Positions 19,265 through 28,740 of a stretch of 64,000 nt of DNA are shown here, one piece after another. Position 1 is the stretch's first letter; each line of letters begins with the position of its first letter. Origin of the DNA: Galeruca laticollis (taxonomy: Eukaryota; Arthropoda; Insecta; Coleoptera; Chrysomelidae); NCBI GenBank assembly GCA_963921935.1, contig OY998175.1, positions 266,283,709 to 266,347,708 of the forward strand, in the 5' to 3' direction. The translations under genes and the position numbers were made by a program. Under the pieces are notes generated by a model that was given only the letters and a program-made list of their open reading frames with translations, was not told the origin of the DNA and did no database searches.

Positions 19265-19536
19265 CTAATATTATACATTTATTTTGATTTGAATCGGTAC
19301 TAAGATTCAGGTTTCCAATGTGCATCATAACCTTTCTCTTATCTTCATGTAACGTCCTTATTCAATCGATCTATTTTCATCATAAATTCCTCAATTCGAC
19401 GTCTGTACTCAACAAAAGACATACCTCTAATGATTTAATCCCATTTATTTTGATTTGAATCAACACTGAGATGTAGGTTTTCAATTTGTATCATAACATT
19501 TCTCTTATCTTCATGTAACGCCCTTATTCAATCGAT
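19265..19536. repeat. About 95-bp direct repeats inside the Polinton right end
   Basis: The units share CATTTATTTTGATTTGAATC, CTTATCTTCATGTAACG and CCTTATTCAATCGAT, with scattered differences. The spacer (about 19370-19435) includes ATAAATTCCTCAA-TCGACGTC-GTACTCAAC, which recurs at about 57870-57925. Confidence 0.8.
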
Positions 19537-19540
19537 GTTA

Positions 19541-19926
19541 TACGAAAACACTGCTTACGTCATACTATATACATGTTACCATAGAAAAATCATAAAGATG
19601 GCGTACATGAAAGTACATCACAGAACAGATGGGGCATACGGTATATATGACAGATAACGTAGTACATACATGTTGACATAGAAAAATCATAAAGATGGAG
19701 CACATGATATCACAGAACAGATGGGGCATACGATACATTTGACAGATGACACATACAACAGAGCGCACATACGGCACATAGAACAGATGGGGCATACGAC
19801 ACATTTGGCAGTTGACACACGTGACGGGGTTGACAGATGACACATGTGGCGACCCGGGGCGTCCGCAGATGACACGTTTGACGGATGGCCTTGAAAGTGT
19901 TCCCGTACCCGTGCTGCTCATCTACT
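19541..19926 (-). repeat. Polinton right terminal inverted repeat
   Basis: About 386 bp, the reverse complement of the left TIR including the outer AGTAGATGAGC terminus and inner ACGTAAGCA...TTTTCGTA boundary. It has one extra partial motif unit relative to the left copy. Confidence 0.93.
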
Positions 19927-19932
19927 CTCTGA
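19927..19932. repeat. Polinton target-site duplication, right copy (CTCTGA)
   Basis: Identical to 8777-8782 and directly abuts the right TIR. Confidence 0.93.
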
Positions 19933-22113
19933 CCATTTTCTAGTAATGGCTTAATTTAAACTAACAGGAACAGATGAAAAAAAATTAGAAAAAACAGAAG
20001 AACAGTGAAATATTACATGGAAGAATTGCAACATCCTTAGGTAGCCGGTAAATACAGATCTAAAATCGAGGAATACGTAGAACAAACTAGGGAAACAGAA
20101 TTAGAACAGGGTGTAGAAAAGAAATTATCACGGATGGAAAAAGCAATTTTGAGAGCGTCAGACGAAAGCTTAAACGCCATAAAAGCTACCAAAAGGAAGA
20201 TCTGGCTTGACGACGAATGTATGGAAGAAATAAGTGAGAAAATAAGTTTAAGGGAAAAATATCTACAGACCGGGAAAGAACGGTACAAACGGGAATACAT
20301 TGAACAGACGAAAGTTGCATGAGAGATTTGCAGAACTAAGAAAAGAGAACACGATGAAAACAGAATAAAAATAATGGAAGAAAAATACTGGAGACAAGAA
20401 ATTAGAAATTTCTACAAGGATGTGAAATAAATAAATAAAGGATACAGGCCAAAATCACCATACATCAAAGATGGAAACGGTAAACTGCTAAGACCAAAAA
20501 CTGAAAAATTAAGAAGATGGAAAAGCCATTTTGAAGAGCTATTAAAAGTAAATGAAGAGCTAGAAACAGAAGAAAGAGAAGACGTTCCATTGGGAGAAGA
20601 AAACCGTTCCGAAGATGAAGAACCTACACTAGCAGAAATAGAAAAAATTATTCACAATATGAAAAATAATAAAGCCTCAGGATCCAATAGTATTACAGCA
20701 GAAAACTTGAAATACGGAGGTATTGTATTAAAAAGAGAAATTACTAAGTTAATACAAGAGATTTGGAGGACTGAACATATGCCAGAAGGGTGGAAAAAAG
20801 CAGTAATTCTACCGATATACAAGAAAGGTGACATTTCACATTACAGAGGAATAGCACTACTTGATAGCATGTACAAAGTATTAGCCACACTAATAAAAGA
20901 CGATTAGAAACTTATACAGAAAAGATAACCGGCGAGTACCAGTGTGGATTTCGTAAGGCTAGAGAAACAACAGACCAAATTTTCTTACTGAAACAAGTAT
21001 TAACGCATTGTTACGAATACGAGATTCCTACATATATGCTGTTTATCTAATTTAAGGCAGCCTATGACACGATAAACAGGACTAAGCTATTGAGAGTCTT
21101 AAGAAAATTCCAGAGAAGCTATGCAAACTGGTGGAAATGACACTCAAGCAGACAAAAAATGTAGTAAGAGTAGAAGGGGAAGAATCAGAAGAATTTGATA
21201 CAACCCAAGGACTCAGGCAAGGAGACCCCCTATCTACCATGCTATTCAACATAGCATTAGAAGATGTTATAAGGAAAAGCAAAATCAACCGTCAGGGTAC
21301 ATTACTGAACAAAAGCCACCAATGTTTGGCATATGCAGATGACGTGCTTTTATTATCAAGGAAAAAATAAGAACTGATGAAAATAGCAAAAGATCTAGTG
21401 ACAGCAGCACAAGAAGTGGGGTTGGAGATAAATGAAGCAAAAAGCCAGTACATGAAACTAAGAAATAAAACAGTAACGGAAGAGCCTGAGACATTACGGC
21501 TAAAGCTACAGAACGATAAAATAATACAAATAAAGGAAACCAAGAACTTTATATAACTAGGTGTCCTAATAAATGATAAATGTGAGGAAGAAGCAGAAAT
21601 CGATCTTAGACTGGCCAAGGGCAATAGATGTGCTGGAGGATTACTCAAAATCTTGAGATCAAAACGATCACACGAGCAACAAAGAAAAGAATTTATAAAA
21701 CAATATCAAGACCGACAGTGCTATACGGATGTGAAACATGGGTTATGAATAAGAAGCAGAAATCCAAACTCGAAATCTGGGAGAGGAAGATATTAAGGAA
21801 AATTTATGGCGGAAAGAAAACAGAAGAAGGATGGGAGAGGCGCACAAATAAGGAGTTGTATGATCTATACACTGACTCAACAATAATTGAAGTAATCCAA
21901 TCAAAAAGACTGCAGTGGTTAGGTCACTTAGAACGGATCGAACAGTCAAGAGATGTAAAAGAAGTAGCATGGAAAAGACCAGAGGTGAAGAAGAAGAGAT
22001 GTAGGCCCAGAAGAAAGTGGAAAGAAGCCGTAATGCAGGACGTCGCGAAAAAGGGAATACGGAACTGGAAAAGCGTAGCTAGATACAGATGGAAAATTTT
22101 TAAACGGCTATAG
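19933..22113 (+). pseudogene. LINE-A ORF2 reverse transcriptase and C-terminal domain, multiply broken
   Basis: Pieces in order: linker helices with KEKYLQTGKERYKREY-like charge (about 20130-20330), the RT start with MKNNKASGSNSITAENLKY and WKKAVILPIYKKGD (20590-20907), YQCGFRK and FKAAYDTINR (motif A, in a shifted frame, 20935-21090), GLRQGDPLSTMLFNIALE (motif B) and CLAYADDVLLL (motif C, about 21331), then the C-terminal WVMNKKQKSKLEIWERKILR, LQWLGHLERI and RPRRKWKEAV at 21628-22113. Several stops and frameshifts separate the pieces. There is no RNase H domain. The C-terminal signature is that of widespread insect LINEs with CFDP2-like endonucleases. Confidence 0.88.
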
Positions 22114-22133
22114 GCCCTAGGGCCTGTCTCATG

Positions 22134-22135
<2 letters not shown>

Positions 22136-22175
<40 letters not shown>
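22136..22175. repeat. (TA)n tail of LINE-A
   Basis: A 40-bp TA run 22 bp after the ORF2 stop, in the position of a LINE 3' tail repeat. Confidence 0.85.
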
Positions 22176-22178
<3 letters not shown>

Positions 22179-22418
22179 GTTGTTTTCTTTATTAAGTTAA
22201 CCGATTTTTTCTTTCTGGTTTATTATAGCCTTTGAGAATGAAGACAATGCTCTTCGGAAGCTTAGGTAATGTACTATTTGATTCACTTTATCTCTAACCT
22301 GTAAAGTTTTTTTGGCTGCTATCCCCACGATTTTGAGGGTTTTTTAACAAAGACCACTCTTTGAAGTTTTATTTTTAAACTAGTCAGCCGTGACTAACTG
22401 CCAACTTTTGGTTTTTGG

Positions 22419-22419
<1 letters not shown>
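22176..22419. other. Unassigned segment between two (TA)n tracts
   Basis: No recognisable ORF or terminal motif. It could be the missing 3' end of the gypsy element or flanking host DNA. Confidence 0.3.

Positions 22420-22478
<59 letters not shown>
22420..22478. repeat. (TA)n microsatellite that truncates the gypsy env
   Basis: About 59 bp of TA repeats. The env reading frame runs into it from the right and is not recovered on the left. Confidence 0.9.
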
Positions 22479-22479
<1 letters not shown>

Positions 22480-22882
22480 TTTCTCTACTGCCCATTTCAA
22501 TTCTTCTTGGTTGATTAGGCTGCTATGAATGATATTTAATCTTGCAAATGTAATGGCCATTTCTAAGTCCGTGAGAAGTTGTAAGATAGTCTAAAGAAAT
22601 AGGTTGAGCTGGTCTAATATGTTTCGTGCTCCCATGTAGTTATTGAAGTCGAATGCAAATTTGATCATATCAGTGCTGATTTTGTTTATCTCAAAAGCAA
22701 TGTTTTCTTGGTTGTGTGTAATGAGTGTCACTGTAGTATTATAGTTTGCCATGATTAGTTTGTTTAGAGTCGTATGCCTCTCAATTTCTGATATAATGTT
22801 GTTTTGGCTCTTCTCAAGTGAGGCGATGGCCTTGTCGTATCTTTCGGCATCCTCTTGATCCAAATTACCTGATATTACTTTG

Positions 22883-22887
<5 letters not shown>
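22479..22887 (-). pseudogene. gypsy env, distal (fusion-subunit) part
   Basis: Continues env after the Penelope insertion: LDQEDAERYDKAIASLEKS, then heptad-like helices (NIISEIERHTTLNKLI, ENIAFEINKISTDMI) typical of the region after the fusion peptide in baculovirus F-like Env of Errantiviruses. A TAG at 22591-22593 is followed in frame by LQLLTDLEMAITFARLNIIHS, also characteristic. The frame then enters the (TA)n tract, so the transmembrane anchor is lost. Confidence 0.8.
22813..22887. repeat. 75-bp direct repeat flanking the Penelope-like insertion, left copy
   Basis: Matches 26471-26545 over 75 bp with one difference that I can see (CTTGTCGTAT versus CTTGTAGTAT). Both are the same part of env, so this is a target duplication, not a family repeat. 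Confidence 0.9.

Positions 22888-22941
<54 letters not shown>
22888..22941. repeat. (TA)n microsatellite
   Basis: TA run at the left edge of the Penelope-like element. The solo LTR sits directly at its right end. Confidence 0.9.
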
Positions 22942-22944
<3 letters not shown>

Positions 22945-23899
22945 AATTATATAAATTCATTACTATAAATATCGATCCAAGTAACCAGTTAATGCAGCGA
23001 TGACGAGGTACCCCACCAGAACATCAAAGTCCCCACGCCAAGATGCGCACGAAGAATCAACAGTGGAAAGGAAGGAGACTTCCACCACCACCGCTAAAAT
23101 GTATATAAAAATGCAAGCCAACAGACAAGACGATAACTTGGTTCACGGACTCCAGCTCCTACAAGTTCAGCCGCCTCCAGTGCGAAGCGTAGGTCGAAGG
23201 TACTGACTTTAACCTTATACGCTTTACACAATTCACCGTGGAGTGTTGTACTAAGTCGAAATATTGATTCGACTTTTATACATCACTCACTCGAACGGCC
23301 GTTGGTTTCTGGTATTGACGGAAACGAAAACGATTGTTCAAGCTGTTAGAATAATTTCGGTGCGGTATTGACGCATCGAAAACTCTACAGTATCTCTATA
23401 GGGTTTGCTAACGTTGAGATGGGTATTGACCATCTGTAAACGACCACGCTAAATGTTAGTATAATTCTGGTGTGGTACTGACGCGCCGGAATAACTACAT
23501 CCCTATACCACCGAGAGAGTCGTTAAGTTGGGAATTGACTAATTATAAACGATACACTCACATCTGGAGACAATAACCGAAAGAGTATTGATCTATCGGT
23601 TGCTCTCAACTTTGGCTGTCTGAACAATTAGTAGGACCGAGAGAATCCCGTATACCACAGTGGAAATTTCGAGTCGTTATACCAACCTGCCTACAGTTCG
23701 TCAGTACACATCGGTCGACGGAGGAGTACGGATCGTCGGAACGGGATTTTCAATATAATTACGCACCACAGTAGTATATATAGAATATTGTAGTTTAGTT
23801 TAATTTTATCTTTGTAAATAATATTTCTTTATAGCAATAAATCAATTAATTTAATCGAACTCTGTCTCCTTTGGGCTTACCTGGGCAATACGCATTACA
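22942..23899. mobile_element. Solo LTR, about 958 bp, inserted in the (TA)n tract
   Basis: Begins TGTAAT and ends ATTACA (6-bp perfect terminal inverted repeat, TG..CA), is flanked by ATAT on both sides, and has a TATATATAGAAT promoter-like box near 23775 and AATAAA near 23838, followed by a short R/U5-like end. The middle has about six imperfect repeats of a GGTATTGACG...AAACGA motif spaced 60-90 bp apart. Internal retroelement genes are absent. Superfamily (Pao/BEL or gypsy) is not resolved. Confidence 0.7.
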
Positions 23900-23973
23900 A
23901 TATATTTAAATTCCTTCCATTGTTCTTGGGCATCAGGTTAATTATAAATAATGTATCAAATTCTATTTTTTAT

Positions 23974-24012
23974 TTGACGTTTCGCTCCAAAGTTCGGAGC
24001 ATTTTCAAAAAT
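23974..24012 (-). ncRNA. Decayed hammerhead-ribozyme motif of the Penelope-like element
   Basis: On the minus strand a TGCTCC/GGAGCG stem is followed by AAACGTC, the core-2 and cleavage-site layout of minimal type I hammerheads in Penelope elements. The core-1 position reads TTGAAAA instead of CTGANGA, so catalysis is probably lost. Confidence 0.45.
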
Positions 24013-24086
24013 GTTCATATTGATGTTGTTAAAACAATAAATTGTAAACGATTGAACTATTACAATTAAATGTACACACAGAGACG

Positions 24087-24485
24087 ACAAAAACTGGTTA
24101 CTAATAAAACTATTTCAAAAATAATAAAATCGAAAGTACCTGCCTTAGAAACAACAGTTTACAATATACCAGGGACATTCAACAAGTTGATGTTATTATT
24201 ATAATAAATTATAATATATCTGGCTCAGATTTTTTATATCTTGTTTATCGTTTAATGCATTGTTCTCCTTTTTTATATGTATCATTTGTTTTATTGTTAG
24301 TGTTTTGTAATTAGAATCTTGGTTTATTATTTTAGTATTATTAAAGTCAAATTTATGTTTTTCATTTTTCACATGTTTATGAAGCGCAGTGGAGGCGTTT
24401 TTTGTATATTTATGGCCATTAAGTCTATTTTCAAGATGTTGGGTTGTCATACCTATATATTTTTTGGGATAATCTAAACATGCCA
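24087..24485 (-). repeat. Inverted terminal copy of the Penelope 3' end
   Basis: About 399 bp, the reverse complement of 26072-26470. It includes a partial GIY-YIG ORF (24199-24486, minus strand) with KKYIGMTTQHLENRLNGH. It begins with ACAAAAACTGG, the reverse complement of the element's right end. Head-to-head partial copies are a known Penelope feature. Confidence 0.92.
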
Positions 24486-24489
24486 TACC

Positions 24490-26358
24490 ACCAAGAATTT
24501 ACGGTTTACCTAAATTACATAGACCTGACATACCATTACGGCCAATAGTTTCTTATAATCAATCCCCCTTTTACAAACTGTCTAAATATTTATCAAGCTG
24601 TCTCTCACAAATAATCAACAAGAATGAATTCTATATAAAAGATTCGTTCACACTTAAACACTTTTTAGACACTGTTGAAATACCAAACAATTATAGCATT
24701 ATTTCTCTAGACGTGGTCTCAATGTATACCAACATTCCAAATGAACTAATAACCCATATATTAAAACACAAATGGAGATTATTAAAAGAACACACAACTC
24801 TCACATATGAAGAATTCATAGAAGGAATAATGCTAATCCAAAACAATAATTTTTTTCAATATAAAAAAGATTTTTTTCAACAACTCAATGGGTGCACTAT
24901 CGGTTCCCCAATTTCATCAACCCTTGCACAAATTGTAATGGAATACCTTGAAGAAAATGTGCTTCATCAAATAAATTTCGATATATTATTTTTTAAAAGA
25001 TACGTAGATGATTGCTTAGCTGCCGTTCCATCCAATCAAATAAATCATATATTGACTGCTTTCAATAATTTTCATCCAAAGCTTCAATTCACAATAGAAA
25101 CAGAACAAAACAATACCATAAATTTTCTGGACATGACACTAGAGAAAATAAAATTACAACAAAACATTTTATTAAAGAAACATCATCAGGTCGCTACTTG
25201 AATTACCACTCCCACCATCCTAATTCCCAAAAAAACAGCGTAATCATAGGATTAGTAGATAGAGCCATTACACTCACATCACCTGAATATCGTCCAGAAA
25301 TTTTATATCAAACAAAAGCAATATTACAAAACAATCACTATCCTTCCAAACATATTGACAGAATTGTTAAGCAACGCACACATAAATTTTACAATAGTCA
25401 AATCCAATCAACACAAACCAATACACTAGCCCCTCTTACCTACATCGCAATGCCATACACAAATCAACTCTCAGAAAAACTAAACTATATATTATCTAAA
25501 CATAACATAAAAGTTTGTCATGGGGCACAAAATACTTCATCCAAAGCTTCAATTCACAATAGAAACAGAACAAAACAATACCATAAATTTTCTGGACATG
25601 ACACTAGAGAAAATAAAATTACAACAAAACATTTTATTAAAGAAACATCATCAGGTCGCTACTTGAATTACCACTCCCACCATCCTAATTCCCAAAAAAA
25701 CAGCGTAATCATAGGATTAGTAGATAGAGCCATTACACTCACATCACCTGAATATCGTCCAGAAATTTTATATCAAACAAAAGCAATATTACAAAACAAT
25801 CACTATCCTTCCAAACATATTGACAGAATTGTTAAGCAACGCACACATAAATTTTACAATAGTCAAATCCAATCAACACAAACCAATACACTAGCCCCTC
25901 TTACCTACATCGCAATGCCATACACAAATCAACTCTCAGAAAAACTAAACTATATATTATCTAAACATAACATAAAAGTTTGTCATGGGGCACAAAATAC
26001 TCTATCACCATTGTTCTCCAAATTAAAAAGTCAAATAAATGATTCAAAAAAATCTAACGTCATATATTCTATACCATGTTTAGATTGTCCCAAAAAATAT
26101 ATAGGGATGACAACCCAACATCTTGAAAATAAACTTAATGGTCATAAATATACAAAAAACGCCTCCACTGCGCTTCATAAACATGTGAAAAATGAGAAAC
26201 ATAAATTTGACTTTAATAATACTAAAATAATAAACCAAGATTCTAATTACAAAAAACTAACAATAAAAGAAATGATACATATGAAAAAGGAGAACAATGC
26301 ATTAAACGATAAACAAGATATAAAAAATCTAAGCCAGATATATTATAATTTATTATAA
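24490..26358 (+). pseudogene. Penelope-like reverse transcriptase with GIY-YIG endonuclease, internally duplicated
   Basis: The first frame (24490-25201) has IYGLPKLHRP, motif A SIISLDVVSMYTNIP, motif B GCTIGSPISSTLAQ, motif C FFKRYVDDCLAAV and NTINFLDMTL. A frameshift near 25150 moves the protein into the frame 25198-26358, ending with the endonuclease NVIYSIPCLDCPKKYIGMTT (the Y and YIG of GIY-YIG) and a basic C-terminus. Bases 25073-25537 are tandemly repeated at 25538-26002, so the RT-endonuclease linker is present twice. The RT N-terminus is missing. It would perform target-primed reverse transcription at endonuclease nicks. Confidence 0.92.
25073..26002 (+). repeat. 465-bp tandem duplication within the Penelope-like ORF
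   Basis: Two adjacent near-identical copies, each starting CATCCAAAGCTTCAATTCAC. The period of 465 is a multiple of three. The near-identity suggests a recent event or collapsed assembly error. Confidence 0.95.
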
Positions 26359-26470
26359 TAATAACATCAACTTGTTGAATGTCCCTGGTATATTGTAAAC
26401 TGTTGTTTCTAAGGCAGGTACTTTCGATTTTATTATTTTTGAAATATTTTTATTAGTAACCAGTTTTTGT

Positions 26471-26545
26471 CTCAAGTGAGGCGATGGCCTTGTAGTATCT
26501 TTCGGCATCCTCTTGATCCAAATTACCTGATATTACTTTGATTAT
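26471..26545. repeat. 75-bp direct repeat flanking the Penelope-like insertion, right copy
   Basis: Partner of 22813-22887. It is continuous with upstream env sequence. Confidence 0.9.
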
Positions 26546-26859
26546 GCTTCCCAAACCATTAATTAATCCTCTCTTCAGTTTATATTCTGGATAGATGCTG
26601 TGGAGCTTCTGCTTAGGAGCGATTAGTAGGTTTTGCAGACTCTGGTCGAAATTTTGAAGTAAGGTTGTGTTAGTCCTTGAATTTCTGATGTTACTGTTAG
26701 ATATGGTTTTTCAAGTGCATTAATTTCTTCAGCTGATGGTCTCAGATGAAAATAATGGATAAAGTTGTGTTTACTAGTTCGAATTCTTGTTAGTCCCAGC
26801 TTGAGGGGTAGAATTCCTGGGTTGTCCTTGAGATCCTGGATCAGGACTTTTTGGGCCAT
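26471..26859 (-). pseudogene. gypsy env, proximal part with cleavage and fusion-peptide region
   Basis: ATG at 26859 inside the end of the integrase ORF. The ORF to 26623 has NPGILPLKLGLTRI and HNFIHYFHLRP, as in Errantivirus Env surface subunits, then a TAG at 26623. In the same frame, past the stop, come LIAPKQKLHSIYPEYKLKRG (KLKR furin-like site) and GLINGLGSIIKVISGNLDQED, the fusion-peptide region of F-like Env. The Penelope insertion follows. Env makes some gypsy elements virus-like; this copy is broken by the stop, the insertion and the 3' truncation. Confidence 0.82.
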
Positions 26860-27793
26860 TTTGTATGTACATCTGTAATATAGGGTTCACATTAGATTTG
26901 CTTGGCTGGTGTTTGGCATTTTTCTTGTGTATAGTTGTATTTCGAGTGTCAACAGTGACTTCGTTGTCTTTTGTAACGATTTTAGGAGAAAATCTTGGAA
27001 TTAATTGATTTCTTTTGACCATCTTCTTGGTATAAATTTTTGTAGAAGGTTTGTAGGATATAGGAGTGTGTTGTTTCTCATTCCTTTTTCCTATGGCTTT
27101 TTCTTTGATGTCTTGGATTCTCTTGTTGATTTCTTTATATATTTCTCCGGTTTTTTCCCGATGGCCTTGTGTATAGCTGTTTAACAAAGCTCTATCGATG
27201 TCTATGTCAAAAGGGTTTTGAGCGCCGAAATGACCATTCAGAACATCTATTAGTTTTTGTTTGGTTACAGAGTGAACAGAACTGTTGTAACAAGATGGCA
27301 TATAGCATTTGTTCCTTAATGCTTACAGTTTTCTACTTTGTTCTGAGGATTCGAAGAGGAGGAGACGTTTGAGTATTGTGGAGTGGAAGCGTTCAACTAT
27401 TCCATTCGACTGTGGGCTATCCGCAGTTGTGTAGTGAATTATAATCTTATGAGTGTCTACAAACGCTTGCATAAGTCCATTCTTGAACTCGGTACCGCTG
27501 TCAGCTACCATCATGTGTGGCATTCCATGATGTGTTACATAGATGAAGACAGCATTTAGAACGTTGATAGAATTAGATCCTTCTATCGGATAGGCTTGTC
27601 CATACATGGAAAATGTATCGAAGATTGTCAGAAACTTTTGACCATTTGCTTGGAAGGTATCGACATGAATTATTTCCAAAGGTTTTGTTGGCGTTGGTGT
27701 TAGCATGAGTTTTGGTTTTGGAGGATTTCTGTCGTATTTGCTGGCTAGACAAGTATCACACAAATTGATGATTTCTTCAACATCTTTCTTCAA
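26774..27793 (-). pseudogene. gypsy integrase, two pieces
   Basis: The upstream piece (27323-27793) has CDTC of the zinc-binding region and the DDE core: IIHVDTF, MVADSGTEF and SNGIVERFHST. After a frameshift near 27310 the C-terminal part (26774-27301) gives NSSVHSVTKQKLIDVLNGH, long charged helices and a Lys/Arg-rich tail, as in 17.6/gypsy integrases. The His-His half of the zinc finger and the RNase H-integrase connection are missing at about 27790, where the two ORFs overlap in different frames. env begins inside its 3' end. Confidence 0.88.
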
Positions 27794-28740
27794 GGTAGGC
27801 CTTTAGTGATGCCAATGGGTGATTGTACATTGATGCTGTGTCTTCGCTATCTAATTTATCCATTTCTTCTTGGAGGTTTGTGTCAAGTTCATGTACGTTG
27901 ATCTCAACTCTAGAGAGGGCGTCGGCGTTAATATTAGATTTTCCCTTTTTATATGCAACTTCATAGTCGAATTCTTCCAATTTCACTCGCCATCCTACTA
28001 ATTTAGAATTCGGATTCTTCAGTGAGAACAACCATTTAAGGGGTTGATGGTCTGATAGAATCTTGAATTTCCTTCCAAAAAGATACGGGCGGAAGTATTT
28101 AGTAGCCCATATTATTGCTAGCATGTCTTTTTCCATAGTTGAGTATTTAATTTCTGTTTCGTTCAGAGTTCTGGACGCATATGCAATTAGCTTGTCATTG
28201 ACAATGGGACCTTGAGAAAGTACGGCTCGAATGGCGAAGTTGCTGGCATCTGTGGTGAGGTTGAAGGGCTTCGTGAAATCTGGATATTGAAGCAGTGGTT
28301 CATTGGATAAGAGGTTCTGACAGGTCTTGATGCATTCTAGGAATACAGGTGTGTGTTCTATTTTTGCATCTTTCTTCAAGCATGAAGTTAGTGGTTTCGT
28401 TATTCGAGCAACGTATTTGATGAATTTTCGATAGTAGCCCACTAATCCCAGAAATCCTCTGATTTCTTTGGCTGTTTTCAGAATTGGGTAGTCGACAATA
28501 GCTTTGATTTTGTCTGGATTTGGCTTAGTTCCTTCTGGAGTCACAATGTGACCTAAGAAGCTAACTTCCTTTTTCAGAAATTCATATTTGTCTACCTGTA
28601 TCTTAAATCCCGTTTCTCTAAGTATTTTGAAGATTCTCGCGAGATTGACAAGATGTCCATGTAGGGACGTACAATAAACGATTATGTCATCCATGTATAC
28701 AAGAAATTGACTGTCTCGACCCTTACTTCGTGGAATATGC
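27777..28740 (-). pseudogene. gypsy RT (catalytic half) and RNase H
   Basis: Starts in SKGRDSQFLVYMDDIIVYC (catalytic YMDD), continues with KCEFLKKEVSFLGHIVT-like thumb sequence, then RNase H with LTTDASNFAI (Asp), EKDMLAIIWA (Glu), KILSDHQPLKWL (Asp) and INADALSR. The ORF from 28694 to 27777 is uninterrupted. Sequence upstream of SKGRD is displaced by the insert at about 28741-28955. Confidence 0.92.

Larger units (their letters stand above)
18769..19540. other. Polinton right subterminal noncoding region
   Basis: No coding sequence. It holds the MMP upstream region (TATA-like ATATAAAATA on the minus strand near 18815 and a 16-bp palindrome at 18773-18788) and a pair of about 95-bp direct repeats near 19270-19370 and 19440-19536. 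Polymerase B, common near a Polinton end, is not here. Confidence 0.6.
8783..19926. mobile_element. Polinton/Maverick virus-like DNA transposon with MMP cargo and no PolB
   Basis: Complete 11,144-bp element. It starts 5'-AGTAGATGAGC and ends GCTCATCTACT-3', has terminal inverted repeats of about 360-390 bp and is flanked by a 6-bp duplication. Gene content: minus strand from 13481 down to 9587 has a PLA2-domain protein, cysteine protease (gap), penton, a small basic ORF, major capsid protein and a conserved unknown. Plus strand from 13552 to 16981 has the ATPase, two conserved unknowns and an integrase. A matrix metalloproteinase lies on the minus strand at 17239-18768. No fragment of protein-primed DNA polymerase B is visible, and the element is short for the family (commonly 15-20 kb). 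Most ORFs carry stops or frameshifts, so the copy is defective. Confidence 0.95.
19927..22175 (+). mobile_element. LINE-A, right half (end of endonuclease, RT, C-terminal region, tail)
   Basis: Starts with the second CTCTGA copy followed by the SDHFLVMA end of the endonuclease, and ends in a (TA)n tail after the ORF2 stop. It is continuous with 7160-8782 once the Polinton is removed. Confidence 0.85.
22888..26470 (+). mobile_element. Penelope-like element (GIY-YIG retroelement) inserted in gypsy env
   Basis: Contains a Penelope-type RT (24490 onward), a GIY-YIG endonuclease at the 3' end, an inverted partial copy of that 3' end at the left (24087-24485), a decayed hammerhead motif and a (TA)n tract with an inserted solo LTR at its left side. 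It is flanked by 75-bp direct repeats. RT starts abruptly at the inverted-copy junction, so the element is 5' truncated. Confidence 0.88.

Noticed and set aside
16982..19540. A decayed DNA polymerase B in the right part of the Polinton
   Set aside because: No polymerase landmark (such as a YxDTD-like box) in any frame. The only coding sequence is the MMP.
23000..23206. A 68-codon plus-strand ORF as a gag gene
   Set aside because: Lies inside the solo LTR; no capsid or zinc-knuckle motif.
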